From Pseudonocardia sp. CNS-139 (GTDB lineage Bacteria; Actinomycetota; Actinomycetes; Mycobacteriales; Pseudonocardiaceae), in NCBI GenBank assembly GCA_001942415.1, contig MKJX01000110.1:25172-89171 (forward strand): a DNA stretch of 64,000 nt, read 5' to 3'. Both the position numbers and the translations under genes were made by a program. The notes beneath the pieces were generated by a model, which was not told where the DNA came from, did no database searches, and saw only the letters and a program-made list of their open reading frames with translations. Numbering within the stretch: the first letter of the stretch is position 1; each line of letters starts with the position of its first letter. Below are positions 42,052 through 51,516 of this stretch, piece after piece.

Positions 42052-43155
42052 GTGGCGCAGATCGACCTGACCGGCCTGACCAAGCGCTTCGACGCCGGGG
42101 CGGCCGCCGTCGACCGGCTCGACCTCACCATCAGGGACGGCGAGTTCCTGAGCCTGCTCGGCCCGAGCGGCTGCGGGAAGACCACCACCCTGCGCTGCCT
42201 CGCCGGGCTGGAGCGCCCGACCGGCGGCGAGATCCACTTCGACGGCGCGCCGGTCGTCGCGCGGGCGGTGTTCGTGCCGCCGGAGCGCCGCCACCTCGGG
42301 ATGGTGTTCCAGAGCTACGCGCTCTGGCCGCACATGACGGTCTTCGACAACGTCGCCTACCCGCTGCGCCGCGGCGCCCGCGCGGACCGCCGCGAGATCG
42401 CGCCGCGGGTGGCCGAGATCCTGGAGGTCGTCGGCCTCGGCGACTACGCCGACCGGCTGCCCGGCAAGCTCTCCGGCGGCCAGCAGCAGCGGGTCGCGCT
42501 GGCCCGCGCGCTGGTCAACAAGCCGCGGGTGGTGCTCTACGACGAGCCGCTCTCCAACCTCGACAGCCTCCTGCGCGCGCAGATGCGCCGCGAGGTCCGC
42601 AAGCTGCACGAGACGCTCGGCTCCACGTCGGTCTACGTCACGCACGACCGTGTCGAGGCGATGGCGCTCTCCGACCGGGTCGCCGTGATGCGCGACGGCG
42701 TGCTGCAGCAGATCGGCACCCCGCGCGAGATCTACACCGCGCCCGCGAACCGGTTCGTGGCCGACTTCATCGGGTTCGACAACCTGGTCAAGGCCGAGGT
42801 CGTCGAGGCCGCGGCCGGCGCGCTGGGCGCGGCCGTGCGGCTCGGCGCGGACGGCCCGGTGGTGCGGTCCGCGGCCCGCGCGGGCGCCGTGGGTGGCTCC
42901 GTCGAGCTCGCCGCCCGTGCCACGGCCATCCGGCTCGCGGCCGACGGCGAGCCGGGCGCGTTCGCGGCCCGCGTCCAGACGGTGACCTATCTCGGCGAGG
43001 ACCTGGAGCTCCAGCTGCGGGCCGGCGACGTGCCGCTGCTCGCCCGGATCCGCGACGCCGACGTTCGGGCCGCGACCGCCGGGCGCGTCCCGGCGGCGGG
43101 CAACGAGGTGGCACTGCACATCCGCCCGGAGGAGCTCGTCGAGATCGGCTCCTGA
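42052..43155 (+). CDS. ABC transporter ATP-binding protein (FbpC/PotA type)
   Basis: A 367-residue ATPase with Walker A LLGPSGCGKTTTLRCLAGLE, the Q-loop GMVFQSYALWPHMTV, the signature KLSGGQQQRVALARAL, Walker B VVLYDEPLSNLD and the H-loop VYVTHDRVEAMAL. The C-terminal TOBE-like domain (from about residue 270) is normal for this class. It starts with GTG two bases after the permease stop. Confidence 0.95.
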   Translation: MAQIDLTGLTKRFDAGAAAVDRLDLTIRDGEFLSLLGPSGCGKTTTLRCLAGLERPTGGEIHFDGAPVVARAVFVPPERRHLGMVFQSYALWPHMTVFDNVAYPLRRGARADRREIAPRVAEILEVVGLGDYADRLPGKLSGGQQQRVALARALVNKPRVVLYDEPLSNLDSLLRAQMRREVRKLHETLGSTSVYVTHDRVEAMALSDRVAVMRDGVLQQIGTPREIYTAPANRFVADFIGFDNLVKAEVVEAAAGALGAAVRLGADGPVVRSAARAGAVGGSVELAARATAIRLAADGEPGAFAARVQTVTYLGEDLELQLRAGDVPLLARIRDADVRAATAGRVPAAGNEVALHIRPEELVEIGS

Positions 43156-43186
43156 ACGCACGCGACCGACGGAGAAGGAGACGGCG

Positions 43187-44288
43187 ATGGGGCCGACACG
43201 ACGACGATCACTCTGGGTGGCACCGGCGCTGGCCGGGGTGCTCTGCCTGGCGCTCGCCGCCTGCAGCGGCGAGGCCGGTGGCAGCGGCGGCGCCGCGGCC
43301 CAGCCGGCCGTCGGAGCGCCGATGCAGGAGCTGTACGCCGCGGCCCAGGCGGCCGGGGGAGGACCAGGTGGTCGTCTATGGCATCAAGGGCAACGAGTGC
43401 TACGAGCAGTTCTCCCGGCAGTTCCCGGGCATCCGTGTCGAGTCGCAGTACATGGTCGGGGAGACGCAGGCCCGGCTGGAGCAGGAGCACGTCAGCGGGC
43501 AGAACGTCGGTGACCTGCTGCGCACCGGGTCCACCTCGATGCTGGCGCTGGCCCGCAGCGGCGTGCTCACCCCGTTCACGCCCGCGGACGCCGACGGCAT
43601 CCCGGACGAGGCGTGGGGTCCCGACCGGGCGTTCGTCAACGACACGAAGGCCGCGGCGTCGCTCGTCTACGACACCGCGCAGCTCTCCCCGGAGGAGGCC
43701 CCGACCAGCTGGGAGGACCTCGCCGACCCGCGGCTGCGCGGGCGCATCGTCATGCCGGACCCGACCGGCCCCGGCGCCGGCCTGAGCCTGCTGCAGGAGC
43801 TGCTGCAGAGCGGCGGCACCACGGACGAGGCGTGGCTCGACCGGTTCGCGGCCAACGAGCCCGGGCTCATCCGCGGTGTCCAGCCGGCCATCGAGGCGCT
43901 GCGCACCGGCGAGTACGCGGTGATGGTCGGCGGGCTCGACCAGACCACCGGCCCCGCGCTGGAGCAGGGCAGCACCCTGAAGTGGGTCTTCCCGGTCGCC
44001 GGCGCGACCCCCGTCACCGGGCACTTCGTCGGCGTCGTCACCAACGCGCCGCACCCCAACGCGGCCCGGCTGCTGGCGAGCTGGCTGCTCTCCGAGGAGG
44101 GCCAGACGTGCCTCTCCCAGGAGGGCAACTGGTACCCGGTGCGCGCGGGCGTCCCGCCGCCGCCCGGCCGGCCCGCGCTCGACGAGCTGGACTCCGTGCC
44201 GCCGCAGCGCCCCGTCGACTACTCCGAGCTGGACCGCCAGCAGCAGTACCTCCAGCAGTTCCAGACCGTCTTCGGACGCAACCGGTGA
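43187..44288 (+). CDS. ABC transporter substrate-binding lipoprotein (Fe3+/small-molecule class)
   Basis: A signal peptide (LWVAPALAGVLCLALAACSG) ends in the lipobox LAAC at about residue 26. The mature part reads VVVYGIKGNECYEQFSRQFP, RTGSTSMLALARSGVLTPFT, FVNDTKAAASLVYDTAQLSP, TSWEDLADPRLRGRIVMPDP and LLASWLLSEEGQTCLSQEG, as in FutA/AfuA-like periplasmic proteins. A break near 43362 separates the signal region from the body. Because it is cotranscribed with an aromatic oxygenase gene, it may bind an aromatic acid; iron is the alternative, and would serve the Rieske and extradiol enzymes. Confidence 0.9.
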
Positions 44289-44319
44289 CGGCCGTCCACG
44301 ACCAGGGGAGGCACGGCCG

Positions 44320-45624
44320 ATGCTGAGGCCGGAGGACAACAAGCTGATCACCGAGGTCGGCCCCGGCACGCCCATGGGCGAGGTGTTCCGCCGGTTCTGG
44401 CTGCCGGTCGTCGCGAGCGAGGACATGGAGGACCCGGACGCGCCCCCGTCCGGCTGCGGGTGCTCGGCGAGAACCTCGTCGCGTTCCGCGACACCGGCGG
44501 CCGCGTCGGCGTGCTGTCGGCCTGGTGCCCGCACCGGCGCGCCAACCTCTTCTTCGCCCGCAACGAGGAGAGCGGGCTGCGCTGCGTCTACCACGGCTGG
44601 AAGTTCGACGTCACCGGGAAGTGCGTCGACATCCCGTCCGAGCCGGCGCACTCGACGTTCAAGGAGCGGGTGCACGCGCCCGGCTACCCGACGGTCGAGA
44701 AGGGCGGGCTGGTCTGGGTCTTACATGGGCCCGCCCGAGCAGCAGCCGGAGTTCCCCGAGTACGAGTGGGCCGAGGTGCCCGACGACCAGCGGGTGATCA
44801 GCGCGAGCCTCGTCGAGTGCAACTGGCTGCAGACGCTGGAGGGCGACATCGACACCGCGCACGTCTCGTTCCTGCACCGGCCGCTGGACACCCGCAAGGC
44901 GCTCAAGTGGGCGCGGTTCGTCGACTCGTTCGCCGACTACGTCGCGAAGGACCGCTCGCCCTCGCTCACGGTGAAGGCCACCGAGTACGGGTTCGTCTAC
45001 GGCGGGCGGCGCGTCGGCGGGGAGGAGGACTTCTACTGGCGGTTCTCGCACTGGATCGCCCCGTCGACGTCCGAGACGCCCGGCTCGCAGGAACGTCCGG
45101 GGCGGATCGTCGTGCCGATCGACGACGACAACTCGATGTCGTTCTCGTTCGTCTGGCACCCGCACCGGGCGCTCTCGGCGGAGGAGGCCATCGCGAACGG
45201 GCGCAACAACGGCCAGCTGCTCGAACCGTGGCGGCTCGCCGACGGCTACGTGATCGACGCCCGCCGCTCCCCGCTGAACCGGGACAACGACTTCCGGATC
45301 GACCGGCACGTGCAGCGGACCAAGCGGTACAGCGGGATCATCGGCACGCCTCCCGAGGAGGACCGGGCCATGACCGAGACCATGGAGCCGGTGCTCGACC
45401 GCAGCAAGGAGCACCTCGGCACCAGCGACGTCGCGATCATCGCCATGCGCCGGCGGCTGATCAAGATGGCCCGCGACATCGAGCAGGGCGTCGAGCCCGC
45501 GCTCGCGAAGCAGCCGTGGGCGTTCCGCACCCGCGGCTTCGACGTGGTGTCGACGAACGGCGACTTCGACACCGTGCTCGCCGAGCACCAGGACGAGGTG
45601 ACGCCGCGGCGGGCCGCCCCGTGA
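44320..45624 (+). CDS. Rieske non-haem iron oxygenase alpha subunit 1
   Basis: Member of the phthalate-4,5-dioxygenase/LigX-like Rieske oxygenases, which hydroxylate or O-demethylate aromatic acids. The Rieske cluster ligands are CPHR (C-x-H) and CVYH (C-x2-H) in SAWCPHRRANLFFARNEESG and LRCVYHGWKFDVTGKCVDIP. The mononuclear iron site is LEGDIDTAHVSFLHR (D-x2-H-x4-H). About 434 residues, with breaks near 44450 and 44722. No reductase or ferredoxin is adjacent. Its stop overlaps the start of a small unknown protein. Confidence 0.93.
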   Translation: MLRPEDNKLITEVGPGTPMGEVFRRFWLPVVASEDMEDPDAPPSGCGCSARTSSRSATPAAASACCRPGARTGAPTSSSPATRRAGCAASTTAGSSTSPGSASTSRPSRRTRRSRSGCTRPATRRSRRAGWSGSYMGPPEQQPEFPEYEWAEVPDDQRVISASLVECNWLQTLEGDIDTAHVSFLHRPLDTRKALKWARFVDSFADYVAKDRSPSLTVKATEYGFVYGGRRVGGEEDFYWRFSHWIAPSTSETPGSQERPGRIVVPIDDDNSMSFSFVWHPHRALSAEEAIANGRNNGQLLEPWRLADGYVIDARRSPLNRDNDFRIDRHVQRTKRYSGIIGTPPEEDRAMTETMEPVLDRSKEHLGTSDVAIIAMRRRLIKMARDIEQGVEPALAKQPWAFRTRGFDVVSTNGDFDTVLAEHQDEVTPRRAAP

Positions 45625-45898
45625 CGGCCGAGCGGCCGGCCGACCCGCGCCGGATCATCGACGTCGAGGTGCTCGACGCCGAGACCGTCGGCCGGGTGAT
45701 CCGCCAGGTCGAGCGTCCCTGGAGCCCGACCAGCTCGTCTACCGCGAGTCGGAGATCGACGCGCTGTGGACGTTGGCCGACATGGCCGCCCGCGCCGAGT
45801 GGCTGGAACTGCTCTGGCAGGCCCACGACGCCGTAGGAGACGGCGAACGGGAGAAAGCCCTGGCGGCCCTGAAGGCCCTCCGCGACCGCCTCCCCTGA
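45621..45898 (+). CDS. Unrecognised small protein A (paralogue of small protein B)
   Basis: About 92 residues once a one-base gap near 45718 is bridged. The sequence reads RIIDVEVLDAETVGRVIRQV, DQLVYRESEIDALWTLADMA and LLWQAHDAVGDGEREKALAA. It is predicted helical and soluble. A clear paralogue is encoded at 51517-51872 (DQLAYRETEIDALWSLVDMA, LLWSAHDAVGSG). I recognise no family. The start overlaps the Rieske oxygenase 1 stop by GTGA, so both are translated together, which suggests an accessory or partner role for the oxygenase system. Confidence 0.75.
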
Positions 45899-45916
45899 CA
45901 CCCGTCAGGGGTGGCG
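45887..45916. terminator. Bidirectional terminator containing both stop codons
   Basis: The stem CGCC-t-CCCCTGAC / GTCAGGGG-t-GGCG (loop ACCC) has 12 pairs with one T-T mismatch. The TGA of small protein A (45896-45898) and the TGA of the convergent RraA gene (45905-45907) lie inside the hairpin. Confidence 0.8.
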
Positions 45917-46554
45917 TTGGAGCTGGTGGTAGCCCTGCTGCTCCCTCGCCTTCGCCAGGGGTTCGCCTGCCAGGACCGCTTCCAGGATCGCTTCCTCGCG
46001 TTCGGCGATGGTGGTGCAGACCTGCAGTACCGCGTCCTCGACGGCGTGCGGCACGGCGACCACGCCGTCGGCGTCGCCGAGGAGGAGGTCGCCGGGGCTC
46101 ACCTGGACGCCGCCGACCGTCACGGGGCGGCCGACGTCCGAGACCTCCACGCGGTCCTTGCCGGTGCGCATGAAGCGGCCGCGGCTGTAGATCGGGTAGC
46201 GCCGTCGAGGGCCCGCCGGACGTCGCGGCAGACCCCGTCGATCACGGTGCCGCCGACGCCGCGGTGCGCGGCCATCGCCGTGAGGATGTCGCCCCACACG
46301 GTGCAGTCGGTGCGGCCGCCGTTGTCCAGCACGACGACCTGGCCGGGGGCGACGTCGTCCAGGTAGTCGCCGACCGTCCCGGGCGGGGAGCCCGCCGTCA
46401 CGTACCGGACGGTGAACGCCCGCCCGCACAGCCGCGCCCCGTCGAAGAGCGGGGCGATGCCGAGCAGCGACCCCGGGCGTCCGAGCCGGTCGAGCGCGTC
46501 GGAGACGGTCGCCGCGGAGAAGCGGGCGAGCGGGTGCGTCACCGGGTCGGTCAT
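45905..46554 (-). CDS. RraA-family protein 1 (aldolase/decarboxylase type)
   Basis: RraA-fold enzymes include 4-hydroxy-4-methyl-2-oxoglutarate / 4-carboxy-4-hydroxy-2-oxoadipate aldolases that end meta-cleavage pathways. TVSDALDRLGRPGSLLGIAP, FTVRYVTAGSPP, GQVVVLDNGGRTDCTVWGDI (normally GDV-x20-R/K-D), RGVGGTVIDGVCRDV with the catalytic R-D pair, and PIYSRGRFMRTGKDRVE are seen. One break lies near 46200. It is last in a minus operon, coupled by ATGA to RraA 2. Confidence 0.88.
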
Positions 46555-47219
46555 GGGGTGGCCTCCTCGACCGTCGGGAACCTGCTGTCGTGCATCACCT
46601 CGGTGACGGGCTGCCCGGCGCGCACCGCGGCGGCCATCGCGTCCTCCCGGGTGACGATGCGCTCGGCGAGCCCGAGGACGCGCCCGGCCTCGGCGGCGGG
46701 CACGAACACCACGCCGTTGCGGTCGGCGAGCACGAGGTCGCCCTCGTGCACGGTGACGCCCGCGACCCGCACCGGTTCTCCCATCGCCAGCTGCACGATC
46801 CGGCCGCGTGCGCTCACCGGGACGACCGCGCGGCCGAACACCGGGAACCCGTGCTGCTCGCACTCGGCGATGTCGCGCATGGCGCCGTCGACGACCACGC
46901 CGCCGACGCCGCGGCCGGTGGCGGCGACCGTGAGGATGCCGCCCCAGCAGGAGACGTCGAGCCGTCCGCCGTTGGCGATGACAAGCACGTCGCCGGGGCC
47001 GGCGGCCTCGATGGCGGCGGCCCCGATGTGCTGGGCCGGCCTGCCGGACTCGCGCGGCCCGGCGAGCACCGTGCGCACCCGCCCGGCCACCGGCCCGGGC
47101 ACGGCCCACAGCGACCGCAGCCCGGTGGTGGCGCCGGGGAGCCCGAGCGTGTCGAGCGCGTCGGAGACGGCGCACGTGTCCAGCGCCCGCAGCCGGGCCG
47201 GCTCCGCGTCCCCGCTCAC
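46551..47219 (-). CDS. RraA-family protein 2 (aldolase/decarboxylase type)
   Basis: A 222-residue, unbroken RraA-fold protein: CAVSDALDTLGLPGATTGLR, GDVLVIANGGRLDVSCWGGI, GVGGVVVDGAMRDIAECEQH (catalytic R-D), FPVFGRAVVPVSARGRIVQL and a C-terminal DLVLADRNGVVFVPAAEA. The catalytic machinery looks intact. The pair with RraA 1 could form a heteromer or handle two substrates. The GTG start overlaps the dioxygenase stop. Confidence 0.9.
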   Translation of the reverse strand: MSGDAEPARLRALDTCAVSDALDTLGLPGATTGLRSLWAVPGPVAGRVRTVLAGPRESGRPAQHIGAAAIEAAGPGDVLVIANGGRLDVSCWGGILTVAATGRGVGGVVVDGAMRDIAECEQHGFPVFGRAVVPVSARGRIVQLAMGEPVRVAGVTVHEGDLVLADRNGVVFVPAAEAGRVLGLAERIVTREDAMAAAVRAGQPVTEVMHDSRFPTVEEATP

Positions 47220-48235
47220 GCAGCCTCCTGCCACGCCACGAACCCCATCGCGCAGCCGGTGCCCGCCTCCGAGCGGTAGCAGGGCACGTAGTCGACCACC
47301 CGCGGGCGCAGCCCGGTGCCGGCCGCCGCCGCGCCGACGACGATCCAGTTGCGCATCTCCGAGCTGCCCGAACGCAGCAGGTCCGCGGGCAGGCTGCGCA
47401 GGTAGGTGCCGTCGCCGTCGAGCAGCGCGTCGAGGAACCGGCGGTCCAGGTCCTCGTCGATGACGAAGTGGCTCAGCCCGCCGGACGCGACCACGCCCAC
47501 CGACAGGTCGTCCGGGAACGTCGCGATCGCCGCGCCCAGCGCCGTGCCGAAGTCGTGGCAGCGGGCGGCGCCCGGCGGGTTCGGCTCCCAGAACGTGTTG
47601 ACGAAGACCGGCACGACGGGGATGTCCGCGGTGCCGCCCAGCACCTGCTGCAGCACGAACCCCCAGCCGTGCGGGATGCCGTGGTCGCCGTACTTCCCGG
47701 CGGGCAGCGCGCGGGACGCGCCGGGGTCGAACCCGGCCGTGCTCGTCTCCCGGATGAGGTGCAGCGCCAGCTCCTGGTGGCAGCGGCGCACGGTGCTCAC
47801 CTCGGGGACGTTCGCCACCTCGGCGATCGCGAGCCCGGGCGGCATCGCGTCCAGCGCCTCCTGCGTGAACGGCTCGTGCCGCACCGTCTCGCCCCAGTAG
47901 ACGGCGAACGGCGGCAGCAGCTCGTCGCCGAAGACCTCCTTGTGGTCGCTGCTCACCACGACCAGCACGTCGACGCCGGAGGCGCGCACGACCCGGCCCA
48001 GCTCGTCGATCGCGGCGCGGCAGGCGGTGTGCCGGGCCCGCTGCAGGTCCACGTCGCACTCGTCCGCGAACGCCGCCTCGCGCAGCGCCGAGAGCTGCTC
48101 GAACGTGTAGTCCCCGCCGCGGAAGGCGAGCGCGCTGTTGCGGCGGTCGGCCACCGCCCGCTGCCCCCACTCCTCGGGTGGGGTGGACAGCTGCGGGGCG
48201 TGGGACGTGCCGACCGCGAGCCCGATGTGTGCCAT
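47216..48235 (-). CDS. Class III extradiol ring-cleavage dioxygenase (LigB family)
   Basis: LigB-type enzymes cleave catecholic acids such as protocatechuate, gallate or 3-O-methylgallate next to the hydroxyls using Fe(II). The N-terminal GLAVGTSHAPQLSTPPEEWG holds an iron-ligand His, VLVVVSSDHKEVFGDELLPP a second conserved His, and SVGVVASGGLSHFVIDEDLD the catalytic region near the C-terminus. The single 339-residue chain has no separate LigA-like alpha subunit nearby. ATG 48235 has a CAGGGAG site. It is cotranscribed with a LigJ-like hydratase and two RraA proteins, the order of steps in meta-cleavage. Confidence 0.9.
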   Translation of the reverse strand: MAHIGLAVGTSHAPQLSTPPEEWGQRAVADRRNSALAFRGGDYTFEQLSALREAAFADECDVDLQRARHTACRAAIDELGRVVRASGVDVLVVVSSDHKEVFGDELLPPFAVYWGETVRHEPFTQEALDAMPPGLAIAEVANVPEVSTVRRCHQELALHLIRETSTAGFDPGASRALPAGKYGDHGIPHGWGFVLQQVLGGTADIPVVPVFVNTFWEPNPPGAARCHDFGTALGAAIATFPDDLSVGVVASGGLSHFVIDEDLDRRFLDALLDGDGTYLRSLPADLLRSGSSEMRNWIVVGAAAAGTGLRPRVVDYVPCYRSEAGTGCAMGFVAWQEAA

Positions 48236-48248
48236 GTGGCGCTCCCTG

Positions 48249-49248
48249 TCAGATCCTGAAGAGCTCGCGCGCGGTGGTCTCGAACAGCTGCTTGCGCTGC
48301 CCGTCGGTGAGCCAGTCGATGTCCTCGATGAGGAGGTGGATGTCGTCGACCCAGCGGCCGGTCGCGGGGTCGACCATCGAGCCGGTGCCGGGCTTCTCGG
48401 TGCCGAACAGGCACCGGTCGACGCCGACCGAACGCAGCAGCATCTCGATCGAGTCCTGCGTGTAGAGGCAGGTGTCGTAGTAGAGCTTGCGCAGCTCCTC
48501 GCGGAACGTCGTGGCCGCGGCGCAGCGCGCCCGGCTCGAACCGGCCCCGCTGGTACGGGATCGCGCCGCCGCCGTGCGAGACGACGATCTTGAGGTCCGG
48601 GAAGTCGGTGAACACCGGCGACGCGAGCAGCCCGGCCACCGCCAGCGTCTCCTCCTGTATGAAGTGCAAGGAATATGTCTCTCGGGCGGGTGGCCGGCAG
48701 CCGGCGGCGTGGATCAGCGCGGGGACGTCCAGCTCGCAGAGCGCCTCCCACACCGGGTACCAGAAGCGGTCGCCGAGCCCGGGCGGCTGCGCGCTGCCCT
48801 CGTACGGGTCCGGGTTGAGCAGGGTGCCGACGAACCCCAGCTCCCCGACGCAGCGGCGCAGCTCCGCCACCCAGCGGTCGACGCCCAGCTCCATGCTCTG
48901 CGGCAGGCCGGCGACGCCGCGGAAGCGCTCCGGCTCCAGCCGGCAGCTGCGCGCGATGACGTCGTTGGTCTCCTGCACGAACCACTCGACGAGCCGGCCC
49001 TGCTCGCTGTGCATCATCTGGTAGGGCCGCGGCGAGATCAGCTGCACGTCGACGCCGGCGTCGTCGAGGTGGGCCAGGTGCGACTTGCCGCCGAAGCTCC
49101 TGCTGGGCGCGGTCAGCGCGGCCCGCAGCGTCTCGTCGGTGACGCCGGCGCCGCCGCGCCCGTGCGCCCCGCGATGGGCCAGCAGCCCCGCCTTGTACGC
49201 GTAGAGCGACTCGGGAGCGCTGACGTGCCCGTGGATGTCGATCTTCAT
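48249..49248 (-). CDS. Amidohydrolase-superfamily hydratase/decarboxylase (LigJ-like)
   Basis: About 333 residues of the amidohydrolase-2 family, beginning MKIDIHGHVSAPESL (H-x-H metal site) and containing ELGFVGTLLNPDPYEGSAQP, HAAGCRPPARETYSLHFIQE and IVVSHGGGAIPYQRGRFEPG, which parallel the LigJ-type protein at 6582. The C-terminal catalytic region is DRCLFGTEKPGTGSMVDPAT. One break lies near 48530. It probably processes the ring-cleavage product of the adjoining dioxygenase. It is first in the minus operon. Confidence 0.88.
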
Positions 49249-49488
49249 GGGGTCCTCCGTGCGTCGGCCGCGTCGGTGGGGTCCGTCGGAGAGGGGAACA
49301 GCTCCGAAAACACTAGAGCACGTTCGCCCTGGTGAGCAGATTTCTGATGAGATTCCTTCATGTCGAACGATCCGTCGGATGGTGGAGAGAATTCACTACT
49401 GCGGAACTCTCATCGCAGCTATTGCGTATGGCCGCACACCCATGGGTAGGGTCCGGACGACCCCGACCGGCGCCGCTCGGAGGAGCCC
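49249..49488. promoter_or_regulatory. Divergent control region between amidohydrolase and P450 operons
   Basis: A 240-bp, comparatively AT-rich gap. GATGAGATTCC (49346-49356) and, on the other strand, GATGAGAGTTCC (49414-49403) form an imperfect inverted repeat with a 46-nt separation; each is followed after eight bases by GAA. Both match the motif before the ABC operon at 40104. A possible plus-strand promoter is TTGCGT (49422-49427), 19-bp spacer, TAGGGT (49447-49452). Confidence 0.6.
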
Positions 49489-50705
49489 ATGTCCGTGTTC
49501 TCCCGCCTCGCCGCCCTCGACCAGGACGCGCTGCGGTGCCCGTTCGGCACCTACGCGCAGCTGCGCGAACGCGGCGTGCACGTCGCCCGGAGATCGACGC
49601 GTTCGTCGTCGCCCGGCACGACGACGTGGTGCACGTGCTGCGCGAGAAGCACGCCTTCTCGTCGGTGAACACGGTCGGCCGGGTGCGCCCGCAGGTCGAC
49701 CCGGACGACCCGAACGCGCCGCTCTCGCCGCTCCTGCTGATGTCCGACGACCCCGAGCACGCCCGCCGGCGCGCGATCGTCAACCGGGCCTTCACCCCGG
49801 CCCGCATCGCGGCGTGGGAGCCGCGCATCCGCGAGGTCGCGGCGGCGCACGTGGACCGGCTCAGGGATCTCCCCGACGTGGACCTCGTGCGCGACCTGGC
49901 CGCGCTGCTGCCGGTGCGGGTGATCAGCCTCGTGCTCGGGGTGCCGCAGGAGGACGCGGACCGCTTCCGTGTGTGGTCCGAGGAGATCACCAGCGCCGTC
50001 GGCAACCACGACGCGGACCAGGCCCGGCTCGCGCACGTGCAGGCCGCGTTCACCGGCTACCTGTCCGACCTGCTCGACCGCTGGGACGGCACCGCGGACG
50101 CCGGTGTGCTGTCGTCGATCGCGGCCGCCGAGCGGGCCGGTGAGCTGACCCGCCTGCAGTGCGTCAGCTTCGTGGCGGAGCTGCTCATCGCCGGCAACAT
50201 CACCACCACCCACCACCTCGCGAGCAGCATGGCGCTGCTCGCTGGCCACGACGGCCTGTTCGCCCGGCTGCAGGCGGACCCCGCGCTCGTCCCGGCGTTC
50301 GTGGAGGAGTCGCTGCGGCTGGAGTCGCCGATCCAGGGCTTCTTCCGGCTCGCCACCCGGGACGCCGAGGTCGGCGGCGTGCCCGTGCCCGCGGGCGCGC
50401 GCGTCTTCGTGCTCTACGCCTCGGCCAACCGCGACCCGCGGGCCTGGCCGGACGCGCCCGACCTGCGCCTGGACCGGGCCGGGCTCGCGGCGCACGTCGC
50501 GTTCGGCAGGGGTGCGCACGCCTGCATCGGCGCGTCGCTGGCCCGGCTGGAGAGCCGGGTGGTGCTCGACGTGCTGCTCGACCGGCTGGCGTCGGTCGAG
50601 CTCACGGTGCCCGCGGCCGAGCTGCCGTACGGGCCCAGCTTCGTCAACCACGGGCCGACCCGCCTTCCCGTCCGGCTCGGCTTCCGGGGGTTACCGCAGC
50701 AGTGA
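49489..50705 (+). CDS. Cytochrome P450 of the aromatic island
   Basis: A bacterial P450 of about 406 residues. ExxR is EESLRLESP and the haem loop is AFGRGAHACIGASLARLESR. The I-helix reads LLIAGNITTTHHLASS, so the acidic residue of the normal A-G-x-(D/E)-T motif is Ile, which is unusual for oxygen activation. DDPEHARRRAIVNRAFTPAR is the typical C-helix region. One break lies near 49590. The ATG at 49489 follows GGAGGAG. It overlaps the convergent IclR gene by 15 bp. It may O-demethylate or hydroxylate an aromatic acid. Confidence 0.9.
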
Positions 50706-51516
50706 GTCCTTCTGCCGCGGCAGCCGCTGGAAGTCCTGCTCGACCGCCTCGGCGGCGGCGCGCAGCGGCGGGAGCAGGCTCTCGATCATCGTCGCCGCGT
50801 CCCGCCCGTTGGCCGGCGCGAGATGTTCATGGCCGCGACGACCGTGCCGTCGTCGCTGTGCAGCGGGATGGCGAGCGAGCGGACGCCTCCTCCAGCTCCT
50901 GGTCGACCAGGCTGTAGCCGTCCTGCGCGCACCGCTTCACCAGCGCCCGCAGGTACTGGACCTCCGTGGTGGTGCTGCCCGTGATCGGGACGAGCGGCAC
51001 GCGCGTCAGGTACGTCTCCAGCCAGTCCTCCGGCTGCGCGGCCAGCAGCACGCGGCCCGTCGACGTCGCGTAGCCCGGGAACCGTGTGCCGACCCGGATC
51101 GCCACGCTCATCATGCGCGGGCTCGGCACCCGGGCGACGTAGACGATGTCGTCCTCGTCCAGCACGGTGATGGAGCAGGCCTCGTTGACCTGCCGGGCGA
51201 GCCGTTCGAGGTGCGGCAGCGCGATCTCGGGCAGCGTGAGGCTCGACAGGTACGCGTAGCCGAGGTCCAGCACCCGCGGCCGCAGCGCGAACACCCGGCC
51301 GTCGGTGCGGACGTAGCCGAGCGCGAGCAGCGTGTGCAGGAACCGGCGCGCCACGGCCCGGGAGAGCCCGGTGGCCCGCGCGACGTCGCTGAGCGTCAGC
51401 TCGGCGTGCTGCGCGTCGAAGGCCCGGATGACCGCCAGGCCGCGTTCGAGGGACTGGACGAACTCGGTGGGCGCCGCGCCCTCCTCGTTCACGGTGATCG
51501 TCTCCGCCTTGCCCAC
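50691..51516 (-). CDS. IclR-family transcriptional regulator
   Basis: About 275 residues: winged helix FVQSLERGLAVIRAFDAQHA, then ELTLSDVARATGLSRAVARR and FLHTLLALGYVRTDGRVFAL. The effector domain is LGYAYLSSLTLPEIALPHLE ... VGTRFPGYATSTGRVLLAAQ and SLAIPLHSDDGTVVAAMNIS. It is of the PcaR/PobR-like group that controls aromatic acid catabolism. Breaks lie near 50895 and 50825. The GTG start directly follows the TAA of small protein B. Its likely sites are GTTCG-N5-CGAAC at 51888 and 53070. Confidence 0.9.

Noticed and set aside
43187..44288. Assignment of the first ABC importer strictly to iron uptake
   Set aside because: The protein family covers Fe3+, thiamine, phosphonate and organic ligands. 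Coupling with an oxygenase gene leaves the ligand open, so no specific symbol was given.
46551..47219. Annotation of the RraA proteins as regulators of RNase E
   Set aside because: The context with a ring-cleavage dioxygenase and hydratase, and the conserved R-D aldolase pair, favour the aldolase/decarboxylase branch of the family.
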